64,000 nucleotides of DNA from Bedellia somnulentella (Eukaryota > Arthropoda > Insecta > Lepidoptera > Bedelliidae): NCBI GenBank assembly GCA_963576735.1, contig OY755171.1:15004001-15068000 (forward strand). Reading direction: 5' to 3'. Under the pieces are notes generated by a model that saw only the letters and a program-made list of their open reading frames with translations, was not told the DNA's origin and made no database searches. The position numbers were made by a program, and so were the translations under genes. Shown here piece after piece: positions 22,004-34,060 of this stretch. How positions within the stretch are numbered: the first letter of the stretch is position 1; every line of letters begins with the position of its first letter.

Positions 22004-22275
22004 TAAGAATTTAAAGTACTTATATGCCTATATTTGGCATATTGTAACTTTTTTTTTCTTCTTATTCCTTTATTCTGATGACGCTGATGTATATGTATAA
22101 GTTAAACACAATTAAAATAATGATCCACTTGTAGTTTAATTTTAAAGTAGAGTTTTGTTTTTCCGCCCAGCGATTGGGCATTTATCGGGCGTAAATTCAT
22201 TTTTGCCCATTTTAACCCAATACGTCCAATCTGCCCAATAAGTTTTTATGCCCTCGACCCATCTCTACACTAAAT

Positions 22276-22744
22276 TCATACTGGAACTGATTTGTTTGGT
22301 GGAGCCTGTGGATGAAGCAATCATTGAGACGATAGATCAGAAGCCAGGAAGAGGGTTACCTTAAGAATTGCTAATTTGGCTAAGACTTTGGGCAGTAGAA
22401 AGAAATTAAAGTAGAGAAAAGCTTATGCCCATTATTTGTCTTTTAAGCCAAATAAAAGAGATTGATATAAACCAACTACGTTAACATTTTATGTTAATAT
22501 GAAAAAAATGGTCAGGGTAAATCTATGGTCCTAAAATTAATGTTTTGCTGTCAGCAACCTTCTTCATTAAATAAACAGTCTATCGGATAACGTAGAACAG
22601 TAGTCGGGTTATTTAGGTAGCTCTTTGTTTCAGAAAGTTATTAAAAGTAAGAGCTTGCTTAAGTATAAGAAATCATTTGATTAGATATGAACATTTCTTT
22701 ATCATTCATTACCATACAGCCAATAAACGTTCACTACATTAAAC
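22276..22744. other. unannotated stretch
   Basis: I see no gene or recognised repeat. Confidence 0.3.
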
Positions 22745-22756
22745 TTCTCATGTATT

Positions 22757-23056
22757 ATTATTAATCTTTTTGTTCATGAAAACCTCATGTGGGGATTATT
22801 ACTAATAAATAAAGAATAAATAAAGGAAAGAAAAATTTCGACACAGGCGGGAATCGAACCCGCGACCTCGGGTATACGCCCCGACGCTCTGCCAACTGAG
22901 CCACCGTGTCAATTGGCTGCCAGTGCGAAATTCTTCTATCCTTTATTTCTTTTACACGTTTAAGTAGTGTTTGCGTTTCCTACCTCCGAATTTTAACTAA
23001 TTCGGGTTCGATTCCCGCCTGTGTCGAAATTTTTCTTTCCTTTATTTATTCTTTAT
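22757..23056 (-). repeat. repC foldback tRNA-derived SINE, copy 2
   Basis: A 300-bp copy flanked by TTCTCATGTATT (22745-22756 and 23057-23068). The tRNA-like cloverleaf is the complement of 22840-22910 and has all four stems perfect, but the anticodon loop GCGTATA lacks T33. An inverted second copy of the AT-rich body and about 20 bp of the tRNA 3' end occupies about 23002-23056, a shorter inverted arm than in copy 1. Confidence 0.85.
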
Positions 23057-23114
23057 TTCTCATGTATTCCCTGAATATCTCCACAACGATCGTCATGACT
23101 GCTGATTGCTTCTA

Positions 23115-23289
23115 AAGAGCTTATTCCATTTGTCTGAATGAAGACGTCTGAAAGCCACAGAATCTGAATTCAGACTAGTGGAATAACGTTCAAACTGAAA
23201 TTTGTGTAGTGGAATAACAAGCGTCTGCGGCAGTAACTTCGAGGGACGTCTGAATTCAGCAACGACAAAGTGTAATGGAATAAGCTCTT
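23115..23289. mobile_element. Palindromic MITE
   Basis: AAGAGCTTATTCCATT at 23115-23130 recurs perfectly inverted at 23274-23289. The interior repeats GGAATAA and palindromic TCTGAATTCAGA/GACGTCTGAA words, so the whole 175 bp can fold on itself. No clear target duplication is visible. Confidence 0.65.
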
Positions 23290-23437
23290 GAAGAACACGA
23301 CCTGCTTAGTGTAGTCGGTATATAATTAATGTTTTACTATGTTCGTAAAAAACATCAAATAGGTAGAGAAGGATCTGATCATCATCCTACATTTAAGCAT
23401 CTAGACTTTACAGCACTTTTTGTCTGCCTTTAAGGTT

Positions 23438-23692
23438 ACATGCATTCATATACTCACGGTTATAAATCCCTAGAAGGGATAATAAGAGCTAAGGAATCAG
23501 AAATTTTTCAGCCACGTATGGAAGTTAGTGGGGAAATGATGGAAATATAAAGGTTGTTGGCGACGGGTCTCCAACAGCATGGTCCAAAAATCCATTAAAA
23601 AGCCCTAATACCTTTAGTCGCCTCTTACGTACACCCACGGGAAGTATCGGGGTAGTGCTATTCTAAGCCGACACTTAACAGCTAATCACGTT
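23438..23692 (-). repeat. repA retroposon, near full length
   Basis: A minus-strand copy from ATACTCACGGTTATAAATCC to TAAGCCGACACT. Confidence 0.8.
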
Positions 23693-23824
23693 ATTGATAG
23701 ATACATGGTTCCACGACTTGACATGTATGTTACATCAGCTTAGCTTAGTATATTCACGATGTTTCTATTTCGTTATAAACAACCCAGCATAAGTGTCCTG
23801 TTTTAGTTACAACATATACAAACT

Positions 23825-23965
23825 ATACTTACGTCATTAATACTCATTAAGGTAGGCAGAGACTATCGATCACCACTTTGTATGATCCTGGCAAACCTCT
23901 CCACCTTCATATACATAATTTTATTCTCCACACTTTGGACGCCTTCCTTTTTGAGCACATAATAC
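23825..23965 (-). repeat. LINE repD 3' end
   Basis: The minus strand reads a KKEGVQSVENK-like, then CQDHTKW-like peptide and ends in the repD terminus (AGTCTCTGCCTACC). Confidence 0.55.
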
Positions 23966-24099
23966 GTACAATCTTTAATCTTACAAATTAGTTTCAAGGG
24001 TGTTTCTGTGTAAATGTATTCATATTTGGCATCTAAATGTTTCTTTCTCTACTCTGTTTCTCTCTTTCAACATTTAGCATTGCGAATAAACAATTCAAC

Positions 24100-24430
24100 T
24101 ATCGAAAGTAAGTTCAGTCGAGGAATCCGACTGCCTTACCAGTCACGAGTGTGTGTGCGGCCGGGCGGCGGCGGCGGCGTGATGCAGCGGGCAGCAGGCG
24201 CCCTCACTGCTATAAATCAGACCCGATTGAGGTCGAAACGGACGCAAGTTATTTTTAAAATTGCGTGCACAATATTATGTGTTTAGGTGGAATATGATAA
24301 TTGCGGCGGTATCGAGGCGCCGTAAACCGATACCGCCTATGGGACTGGGATTACAGAGCTCTCGCCGCGAACCTCCAAAGGCAGCTGATCACGCCTCGTT
24401 ACCTCTTCAAAGTAATATTTGTAAATTTCA
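24100..24430. other. GC-rich non-repetitive island
   Basis: Contains a (GGC)n run, a TATAAAT word at 24211-24217 and balanced base composition, unlike the neighbouring AT-rich DNA. It could be a promoter or conserved regulatory element. No coding exon can be assigned. Confidence 0.25.
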
Positions 24431-24736
24431 AGTTTCGTTCGTTGTATGATTATTTATAAGTACCTACATATGTAGAGGTAAGCATCATTCGCCAATGTTG
24501 CCATTTTACTTTGCATGCACATTCTTATTTAATGAATGAACAATAAAGTTGTTACTTGTTTTGAAATTTTGTCGACGTTGTTTTACAATGACTTTGGCTT
24601 AGTGTTTATATTGATTCGGAATACGATTTGTCAGATACTAAGAATTGCTCAACGTAGAAAATATAGTATAGCGTCTTATTCAGTTCTCATGTTTTGTATT
24701 GGCGAGATTTATTTAACTTTACTAGTGAGATGAGAA

Positions 24737-25053
24737 CTGTGATAGCTTAGTGGGGGAACCACCGCTCTTCATGCAGGAGACGCGAGTTCAAATTCAGAGA
24801 CGAACCTACAGCAATGTGTCTTTCCTAAAATCATAATTTGTGTGGCTCATATATCAAGGCTAATAACAGCGAGGGAAAACTTAGTAAGGAAACCCTTAGT
24901 CTTAGTTATGCTAAGTCGAGTGACAGTGTAGTTATACAAACTGGTAATGCAAAACGTGGGTACTCTGTACACAAGGTGACCAAATTTCATGCGATGTTGA
25001 GAAGTACTAGTATTTTCAACCCCTTCAGGTATATACATCGTGATCGTTGACTG
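24737..25053 (+). repeat. repB SINE with 13-bp TSD
   Basis: Flanked by AGTGAGATGAGAA (24724-24736 and 25054-25066). The tRNA-like head GTGATAGCTTAGTGGGGGAA is followed by the body and a worn 3' end. Confidence 0.8.
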
Positions 25054-25066
25054 AGTGAGATGAGAA

Positions 25067-25917
25067 GCAAACCGGAAGAACTTATTCTTCATTTTCAACC
25101 CTTCTTTTGGCGGCTTCTCCGGTTGTCTGTCAGTGTTACATGAGTAACGAATTTATCCGAATAATAGAACAAAGCTATTATTAGTTGGTATGAAAAATGT
25201 GGTGATATTACATTTACATAATGTTTTTTGTCGCACCTTTGGAGGTGGCCGGCAACAGGTACAAGTTATGAGGATGCAGAATTCTTTGTTTTTTTCGTTG
25301 AATTATGAATCGTGATTAACGAGTCCGAAGATATAGAATCCTTTGAAGCTTGTGATTGTATCGGGAACGACAATAGTGGGAAATGTCGGACTGTAAAATG
25401 GACCTTATTGCTGTGATTTGAAGGTATACAATGGGGTTGATGAGGAGGTGCAAAGGGCGGCTCGCTACTATCAATCAGCACGGCGCCATTGAAGGCTGGC
25501 GGAGGTTCGTGAGAAACCGTAAACACTTACTTGCTTTATCGGATAAACATTTTTTTCGCTCAGCAGCGGGTCCAGTCAATTAATGGGTGTATGCCGTTAC
25601 TAAGTTTATTTTGGACGCCGACACTTGTTAGCATTAGATTTGACTAATTTATAGGGAAGGGTTTGACAGGTTCGATCCTTACTATCATGCACCATATAAT
25701 AAGGCATGAGGACATTTATCTTTGATGAATGACTGGGACTATGTCAGACGACCAAAGGCTTTGTTTTTTAGTTTCGATATCTCTATTATCACATTAAATA
25801 TTATACGAGTATTAGATGCTTAAAACATTGTCATTGGCGTAGATTAGAAATCCTATTTCTGGAATTAAATATCAATAAACTTTTTCAGCGAATTGATTAT
25901 GACACCTGTGTAGCATA
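25067..25917. other. non-repetitive stretch
   Basis: No gene is supported. The 86-codon minus frame at 25266-25526 has no recognisable domain. Confidence 0.3.
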
Positions 25918-26066
25918 AGTGATGTTTGGGCGATACGGTTGGAAACTCATCACATACAGCCTTTATTTAACAATCTTACCCCACTCAATTTGCTAAAGTG
26001 GCTGAAGAATTTCTTATTCTGCAGCTCTAGCTACCCCTCTTCAAGGTCAATAATTTGATTATGTAT
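25918..26066 (+). repeat. repA 3' part
   Basis: Starts at GTTTGGGCGATACGGTTGGA and runs to the GCTCTAGCTACCCC block. Diverged. Confidence 0.55.
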
Positions 26067-28385
26067 TACCTACCTGTTCGGTTGAGATGTTTCGGTTGAA
26101 CAAAAATGAAGACAGCGTTGGACCCATTTACGTGAAGGTATTTGGGAAAGACCTAACCCCATCTCTACTGCATTCCCTCCGCTCTCATGCTTCTTCTTCC
26201 AGAACACATATTCCTCTCTCTAAAAAACCATGTTTTTGGTTTTATCTATATTTACCCTTATTCTCTTTCTTTTAAAAGGTGCACATGTAATATTTAGACA
26301 TAGGTAGAAAAAACCTCCGTATGGTCCTCTTATATCCTTGATTCGTTCTCTTAGTGTTCAGAGCATATACTTACATTATGTACGATTCTCTCACCCGGTT
26401 AAATTTCAAAATGGGAGTTGTCAAGTTTTAATTATCAGTAACTCGTAAATTAATATGGTTAAATTTAAAAATAATAGTGAAGAAAATATCAACTGAAAGT
26501 TTATGAAACCTACGTCACAGGCGTACACCTATAGAATGACACAACTAACCAATACTTGAAAATGTTGAAAATATCTGAACGTTAAACTTTAAATCGTGTT
26601 TGGTCGGATAAAAAATGTACTATGAAGATTTGAATTTATAATCTAAACATAGGGCCGGTATTCCGAGAATAAGGAGACTGCTAACCTGTCCGTCCTAATA
26701 CTGTTATTCTGAATCGATGTTAAATATTTGAGCCGTGGTCGGAGGGCGCACTATTTGCGTTCTATGGATAAAGGTGCATTTACACCAAGGTATTTTCGAC
26801 CATTGTTGCTGTTGGGCATTGACAAATTGTGCTGTAATATTTGTCGTCCGGAATGAAGTACTCGTACTAAACAAAATCAAATAAAGCAGGATTGACAAGA
26901 TTGATGGTAGTGTACTTAACGAGTTTTAAGTAAGTGTTAGATTTAAATTACTTAATAAGCGTAATTTAGCTATGAGTTATTTTGTAGCATATATTTAACG
27001 CAGCATTCAAACATATTTGGGTTCAGTGTATCTTTGTTCAGGAACGTATACTTTTTTGAATCTTCTTACATTTCAACTTATTTTCTCTACGATATAAACA
27101 ACAATCAGAACCAATGCAAAATATGATTTCACAAAATGAGCTTGTGTGTGAAATCGCCATAAGGTTACTTGTTAAATTCTTAAAATAGCATACACTTATT
27201 GGAGCACAAGGACCGCGGCCCTCCGAGGAATATTTTGTTGACTATATACTTAACATACGTAATCGTCGGCTAGATTCGAAAAGGACCTCCGAGGACTTAT
27301 CTACACTTCTTGGAACTTTACTGAGGTTGCATGCCCCTTAATATAATACAAGGTTACACTTTGAAACGATTTAAATACGGAAATGGTAAGTGGGTGGCCA
27401 CATAATGAAACATAACGTACTACCCCTCACAAAGAAAATACAAGTAAAGGAAGCCGTGAGAAGTGTCTTATCTTACGACGGCGCTGCTATTCTGCTATTT
27501 GATAAATATTTAATTTACTCATCATAAGTCGTGAGAGCTACGAAGGCGCAATAGTAATGCAGTGTAAATCTCTGATTAGATACCATACACCCTGGGAACT
27601 GTCGACATTAAACAAAGTTTTACATTTTACGCGCCACATCGCTCTCGAGTAAACAAACTTATGAATGAATGTTATGGCGAAGCTACTATGGCTACGGAAT
27701 GTCGGTCGCATAGTCACGTCTCGAAACAAACCTTAACAACAGTAGGGGTGGGTGCAAACTACGCCGCGGAGGGTAGTTATCTCTCACGGTCCCACAACAT
27801 CTCATTAACTCGAAAGGGAGTCTTTTAAATAATATTGTTTACTAAATTGAACGTGACAAGAGCACGCGATCGCTTCTCACGCTGCAATGCGGAAAAAAAA
27901 CATCAATTTATTAACAATTTGTTGAATTCAAAATTAAAGGTGATGGAATCCAAATTAACACTTTTTTGATATTGTTCTATTATTGGTGGTTGTAAGAGTA
28001 GGTACCAAAGTACTATCGATTGAATTAATTTGACTAATAATGAAACGAAGCCAAAAAATAACCGAGTTTTGATAAGGATAGACTTCAAGATGTTCCTGAA
28101 TGTCATTTTCATACTCATATCTGTGTGAGCGAGAACTCAAGATTTTCTGCAATCTCCATCAAGATTCTAAACATATACATAACATAATGCCTGTATATTG
28201 TTAAATACATGAGTAATAGATAAATTAGAAAACATTTCAATGAGTGGTTGGTGGGCTAATACTGCTAAGAGAGACTAAAATACTGGCGATAGTCACTGCA
28301 TAACCCAATGGGCTACGAGATAACGGGCGTGATTATAAGTAAGTAAGTAAAACAGGTAGATATTTAACATTTGTTTATGCCTTTT
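26067..28385. other. long stretch without recognised feature
   Basis: About 2.3 kb with no convincing gene and no member of the window's repeat families. Short frames show no domain. The parts near 27180-27320 and 27560-27790 are GC-richer. Confidence 0.3.
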
Positions 28386-28545
28386 GCGGCTCAGAATACA
28401 ACTCCCCGTTTCATTCAGTAGATGTTGGATGAATGCGATGGCTAAGGCTTCTAAGTGATTGTGTTAAGCGATGTTGCCTACAATTAACCGATCTTTCCCC
28501 AATCAACTTCCAAAAGTGGCTAAGGAATTGCTGATTTCGAAGCAT
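28386..28545 (+). repeat. old repA relic
   Basis: CGGCTCAGAATA, TCTTTCCCCAATCAACTTCC and AAAAGTGGCTAAGGAATT are retained. Confidence 0.5.
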
Positions 28546-29131
28546 AATCTATCATTTCTCAACCGAGTTTTAAAAGGAGGACGTTATGAATTTAATCCGT
28601 ATGTTTTAATTCATTTACACTACTTCTGCACTTTTGTATTTTACTACGGTTTATTTGGTTTGTCAAAGCTTGAAAGAAGTTTATTTAACGTATATTGACA
28701 TTCTTATTATATTTATATATAATTTTTTTTACGATATTTTAGTAAAATATATACATAAGATACAAAACTAAACGATATCGTGAAGAAAATATTCATGAAA
28801 TGATGAGTAATATATGAAGAATGTATGAAGTGTCGTTGCCTTGTCGGCCAATTAGCGCTGAAACACTATTTGTTGGCGTCTGCCGAATGGTTCACAGAGT
28901 TGAAAATTTACTTGAACATAACATAAATGAAAACCAATGGATTAAAATGACGACGGTGGCAGCGTGAATACTGAAAATGGATAACTGGGGAGTCCTCGGA
29001 TTCGGTTTCCACTGAAAGTATATATATATATATATATATTTCATATCATAAATATAACATTCGATTCTTCCTGCACGTTTAATGCTATTTTTGAAAGTCA
29101 GTATTGGTTTTTGATGTGGTTAATTGGTGTA

Positions 29132-29375
29132 GCTGTGTAGTGTCGGCTTAGAATAGCACTACCCCATTTCTTCCGGTGGGTGTATGTAAGAGGCGACTAA
29201 CGGTGTGGGCTTTTAAGGGATTTTTGGGCGATGCGGTTGGAGACCCATCACCAACAACCTTTATTTTTACCATCTTTTCCCCACTATCATTTCCAAAAGT
29301 GGCTGAGGAATTTCTAATTCCTTAGCTCTGGCTACCCCTTCTAGGGATTTAGTGCCGTGAGTATATGTCTATGTC
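29132..29375 (+). repeat. repA retroposon, full length with 12-bp TSD
   Basis: A 244-bp reference-quality copy flanked by TTAATTGGTGTA (29120-29131 and 29376-29387), which shows target-primed retroposition. The 3' end is GCCGTGAGTATATGTCTATG. Confidence 0.9.
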
Positions 29376-29387
29376 TTAATTGGTGTA

Positions 29388-30046
29388 AATAAAACTACAA
29401 ACCCTATAATTGCTGCAAAGATTTTACACAAGTTTAGTATTTGTGGTTAGGTGAAGAGAGGTTGAAAAAAGGGTCTCTGCTAACTGCAATACTTCTTAAT
29501 AGTTAATCGCTCAATGTTTTCAACGACACCTCTTAATGGTTTTTTAATTGTCAATCGGCATGGGCTCTGTCTTTAGTAAAAGTGGTGCCATTTATTCTAT
29601 TACGCAATCATGTCAGAGTTTCTTTAATATAACCGACTTATGTACTACTGTAACCTGGGTCATTAAATCTTAAACGAAATGATCTATCAGCACTGACTTC
29701 AATAAAAATATCGGAAACAAAAGAAAGTACTCGTAGCTAATCTAAAATATAGACACATAGTATACCCCGAATATTTGTGAATTGGTGTGATAATGTGTGA
29801 AGGTTGAAAAAGCAGTAATTGAAGGGATATGTTTACATACAAATGGAATGTCTTTAATGACCTAAAACGTACAAACAAAAAATATTTCCTGTAATCTTTA
29901 GAACCCCATTTTTGATGGTGTGAATAGTCTGTCTCGCTCTAATATGTGTATTCGCGTATAGCGTTATTTCATCCAATGGCAGTGTTCAATGAAGCCGGCT
30001 TTCGAGAAGAATTCTCAGAAAAGGAGTGTTGGCATCTTTTATAGCA
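29388..30046. other. unannotated stretch
   Basis: No gene or repeat family recognised. Confidence 0.3.
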
Positions 30047-30047
30047 G

Positions 30048-30088
<41 letters not shown>
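30047..30088. repeat. (GT)n microsatellite
   Basis: About 42 bp of GT repeats. A 137-codon frame that runs through it (30026-30439) is not supported as a gene. Confidence 0.9.
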
Positions 30089-30089
<1 letters not shown>

Positions 30090-30641
30090 ATAATCTGATC
30101 GGAAAATATTTACGATGCGAAGCTAACGTGTTCTTTGCTCAAACTGGTAATCAAATATATATCTCAATCCATGTTTTTAGATACGATGTTTTTAGGTCCA
30201 AGTGTCAGTTTAAAGTAGCGCATACCTATCTTTATTTAAAAATTTGTGTGACCTTGAAAGTTGAACTCTTAGGTGTCTGGTGGGTAATGGGGTTGGCCAC
30301 TCAACACTATAATTATGATTATTTATTTTATTTTTTCTGTTATATGCTAACAAAATGTGAATGTATCGTTAATGCTGAAGATTTTAGAATTTTGATTTTC
30401 GGTGGAGTCGTAGACCAAATTGAAAAAAGCACAAGTTAGGACATTTATAAAAAAACCCAAAAACATCATCTAAATCAGTTTATACACTACATGGTACAAA
30501 GAGTACGAGCAATGAACGTGTAGTGTGATGATAAGCTAACTTATACTTACTTCGCTTATCCCACCGCTGTTCACTTGCTACCTTGCTCTATGTATAAGTT
30601 GTGGAATACCCGCTCTAAGTTTAAAAACTTACCAAATAAAT

Positions 30642-30842
30642 ATACATACATACATACATACATACATATACTCACGCCATTAGTTCCCATTGGGGTAGGC
30701 AGAGACTATTGATCGCCACTTCGCACGATCCTGACAAACCTCTCTAGCTTCGTTTACATCCATCAATCTTTTCATACATGCTCTTTTATTCTTCATACTT
30801 CGGACGCCAGCCTTTTTGAGCACACTCTCAATTTGGCTCAAA
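30642..30842 (-). repeat. LINE repD 3' end with intact terminal coding block
   Basis: The minus strand encodes an uninterrupted C-terminal LINE peptide containing KKAGVRSMKNKRACMKRLMD and ending [18 protein letters not shown], then stop. The 3' terminus CTCTGCCTACCCCAATGGG, GGCGTGAGTATATG and a (TATG)n tail follow. This is the clearest sample of the partner LINE's 3' end in the window. Confidence 0.75.
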
Positions 30843-31735
30843 TAAAAATACTAGATAAAATAATCAAATCACTTTTCTTTTTTGTTACTTTTTATACAAA
30901 CTTTTTGGCTTTATTATCTCTTTTGGCCTCAAAAGGTAAAAGTGCAAAAAAATCTAACTAATTTGCACTCTTTTTCTATTGCGTACTAAACTTTTAAAAA
31001 ACCTTAATTCTGGTTTGAAAAACATAAAGTGGAAATATCCGACTGTTATTTAAAGGTACGGCCTAAACGATTAGAAATAAAAGTATAATTTTAAAAAGCT
31101 GCATAAACCGAGGTGCTAAAAGGGTACCATAGAAAATAATTTACGAAATTCCAATGGGGGAAAAAATACGATGGAAATAAAGTTCGCCGGGTAATAATAT
31201 TCACTAATAGTTAACAATTTGGTAAAAAGGGTTTCTTCATAAGGCTCGGAGATTAGGGAAAGAAAGAACCACCCATATTTTTAATATGCCATAACTAGCA
31301 TTTTATGAAAAAGTGTACTGTTTTTTAGGAAAAACATTAATTACGATTTTTATATTTGAAAATCTGAAGGTCGTTTAAAGTAGCGGGTTTGGATTAATTT
31401 GAATACTAATCTTTATTGATTATCATTAACTTTAAAATATATTTGTTTAACATCTCAATGTTTCTTCAAAATATTACTTAAAGGAGGTACAATAAAAATT
31501 TATGAAATAAACCAATTGTTTAATCAGCCAACAGTCACCGACATAACTGCAAAGCAAGACTATTCATTTATCCTAACCTTAGTCATCATTAGATAAAAAT
31601 TGGCATAGCTTTGCTTAAATGAACAAAAACAACGCCGGCCTTCCCCGTTTAGAATAATTTTAATAATTTACATAACAGCAATTTCTTGTTAATAAACATT
31701 TATCAAGAAACTTAAGTAATACTTTACATTATATA
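30843..31735. other. AT-rich unannotated stretch
   Basis: I see no gene or repeat. Confidence 0.3.
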
Positions 31736-31978
31736 CATTTATAAACTCACGGCCATAACTCCCAAAATGGGGTAGCCAGAGCCAGAGCCTTAGAGTCACT
31801 CTTCAGCCACATTTCGATGTTGATAGGGGACATGATGCTGGATAATAAAATATCGTTGGTGATGTTTCTCCAACCACATCGCCCAAAAACAACTTAAAAA
31901 GCCTCACACCTTTCGTCGCCTCTTACGACACCCGTGGGTAGAAAGGGGTAGTCACATTCTAAGACAGAACTACACGGT
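31736..31978 (-). repeat. repA retroposon copy
   Basis: A minus-strand copy of the GACACCCGTGGGTAGAAAGG subtype, like 7250-7482. Confidence 0.75.
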
Positions 31979-32581
31979 AAAATATTTTACAAAACAGCAA
32001 AATCTTGTTGGTAAATATTTATCGAGAAACTCACGTAATACTTTGAAAATCTTAACTTCAGTTACCCTCAGCAGAATGAGCACTGTCTCTAATGAAAGGG
32101 TTCATTTCGATGAAACAGCATTAAATCTTGAGGAACATTTATAAAAATGGATATGTACGGAAAAACATACGGGAAATGACTTGGCTGTACTAACTGAAAT
32201 ATGCTGAATAAGAAATTGTCTTGTACTATTTTTTATTGACACTACGAATGACAAATACAATATGTGATTATGGAATTAATTTGCTTTCTTCTTTTATATT
32301 TATCTATGTGTTAGAAATTAATAAAACTGTATTAATAAAAAGCACATTATATAATACAAACCGGATACGCAAATGATAAATTATGCATGCATCGATTAAG
32401 TTCTTTTTATATCCTTCTTTTTTCTATAATACCTATCCTCAAAATGAGATACTGGAAGCATGAATTACTAATTCTTTCTTGTATAAATAACTCAACCACT
32501 TTATCTTCACACAACGTAAGCAATTAAGCGTTACGTTCTCTTTGTAAGTAGTAAATACCTCCTAAGAAATATATTCTACTT

Positions 32582-32722
32582 ATATGATTTCTCTACTACG
32601 GTAGTAGCCGTTAGTCTGCCAACCCGCAATTGGCCAGCGTGGCGGACTATGGCCAAATCACCCTATATAGGGTAAGCTCGAGCCCCTCGGTGGGGACATA
32701 TATGGGCTGTGAGAGATATGAT
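32582..32722 (+). repeat. repE SINE 3' part
   Basis: GCCAACCCGCAATTGGCCAG, CCAAATCACCCTATATAGGG and GAGCCCCTCGGTGGGGAC match the repE copies at 50105-50402 and 58484-58737. Confidence 0.65.
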
Positions 32723-33039
32723 TTATCTAGTTAGCACCTATACAAGAAGAAATTTCTGTCTTTCATTTCGTGTTATTCTAAATTGCAAGTTAGATATAGT
32801 AACAAAAACGAGGACTCACACATAAAGAAATCAAAATAAATTTAGTGTGAAATAGAATAGAAAATTCAAAAAAAAAAGAGAAACATTTATAATTATAAAG
32901 ATTAAAATAAAAAAGTACAATGGGCTTTCTTATCACTAGATATTTTTTTATTATAATACATTTTTATAATTTATTAATAATTTTTATTCAATACTATGAA
33001 TGCAACGAATCAGGGGGTGGTTTCTTTCGAATTAACTGC

Positions 33040-34060
33040 TTAACCTTTTACTTTATACACAATGTTTCTCGACTACGCGCCGAAGCATAGATGCTACGAA
33101 GTGAACGGTAACTTGCTACGACACGTGGTCGTAGCATAGACCAATCTATGACTACAAGTGCAGCACGCCCTGCTTGACGCTGCATCAGACAGATATATAG
33201 CTAATAAATGGTATGAAATTGATATTTTGCATTAGACATTATGAGGTACAGAGTTGCCTGCTTCAAAAGAGACAGAGCGTGTCTTTAGTTTCCGGCGCAT
33301 GTGCAAGACAATGCTGGTTGAATGGATCCGTTAATAGCATAAATGAATGAATGCGTAAAGGACACATGTGTAGTGTCCCTGACAGCTTGCAACCCGCTAC
33401 CCAACCGAGCACATGGCGCATACATTGTCTTACTTACGCAAAAGACGGCTCTTCCGACCTCACGTTCATTCATGAATTTGTATTTTTAGGACTTCGAAGA
33501 ATCCTTTAATGGGTCAAACAATTTTTGAAAGGAGACACTTTACTTTCCAATGCCGGTCAGCGGAAATGGCAACAAGACTGACTCAATTAGTGGCGGGTGC
33601 CGGGACCTGCATACTGTAGACAAGAACTTCATACAGGAGATGATTCCCACTCGTGACACGCCTTGTTATTGTTGGATTATGAGCAGCTATTTGCAAAATA
33701 CATTGCTTCCTGTGCTTTTCACTTTTGTGTGTTCAGTATACAATGCAATAAGTGCGGGCGATACCTGATGCATAATGCTCGGACAGGTATAGGAAGGAGC
33801 GATGTTGAAATAGGCGAGCAAGTGGTTGGGCAGTGTGACCGTTATATCGGTGCGACTCGCTGGCGCCCGCCGCCGGCCGACACTGCGCTATTGTCCGCAC
33901 AATGGAAGACGAGACGACCCATTGTCACCTCCTCTGGCGATCTTCTTAATGACTGCTTAGATAAATGCCCATCCAATACTTGGAACTTCAGCGGAAGTCT
34001 TCGCTATGGTGGCGCTTTCTATCTCTACAAAACTACTTCAAACTGTGAATAAAAAATACA
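33040..34060. other. GC-richer non-repetitive island
   Basis: About 1 kb that stands out by composition and lacks the window's repeats. A near-palindrome with the E-box CACGTG lies at about 33112-33138 (GCTACGAC...GTCGTAGC). Frames at 33550-33768 and 33663-34052 overlap but show no domain. A regulatory role is only a guess. Confidence 0.25.

Larger units (their letters stand above)
19599..22267. mobile_element. Degenerate hAT-like transposon with nested insertions
   Basis: A 2669-bp element whose ends are TAGAGATGGG and its complement CCCATCTCTA, with an 8-bp duplication CACTAAAT outside. Both features are diagnostic of the hAT superfamily. GGGCAT/TTGGGC-rich subterminal regions of about 100 bp face each other (19605-19700 and 22165-22260). 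Inside lie a repA (20596-20835) and a repB (21638-22003), leaving about 2 kb of original sequence without an intact transposase. Confidence 0.8.

Noticed and set aside
30026..30439. 137-codon plus-strand frame
   Set aside because: Starts inside the (GT)n microsatellite and continues into AT-rich sequence without domain.
33663..34052. 129-codon frame in a GC-richer island
   Set aside because: No domain, overlaps another frame, no splice or promoter support; kept only as part of a non-coding island.
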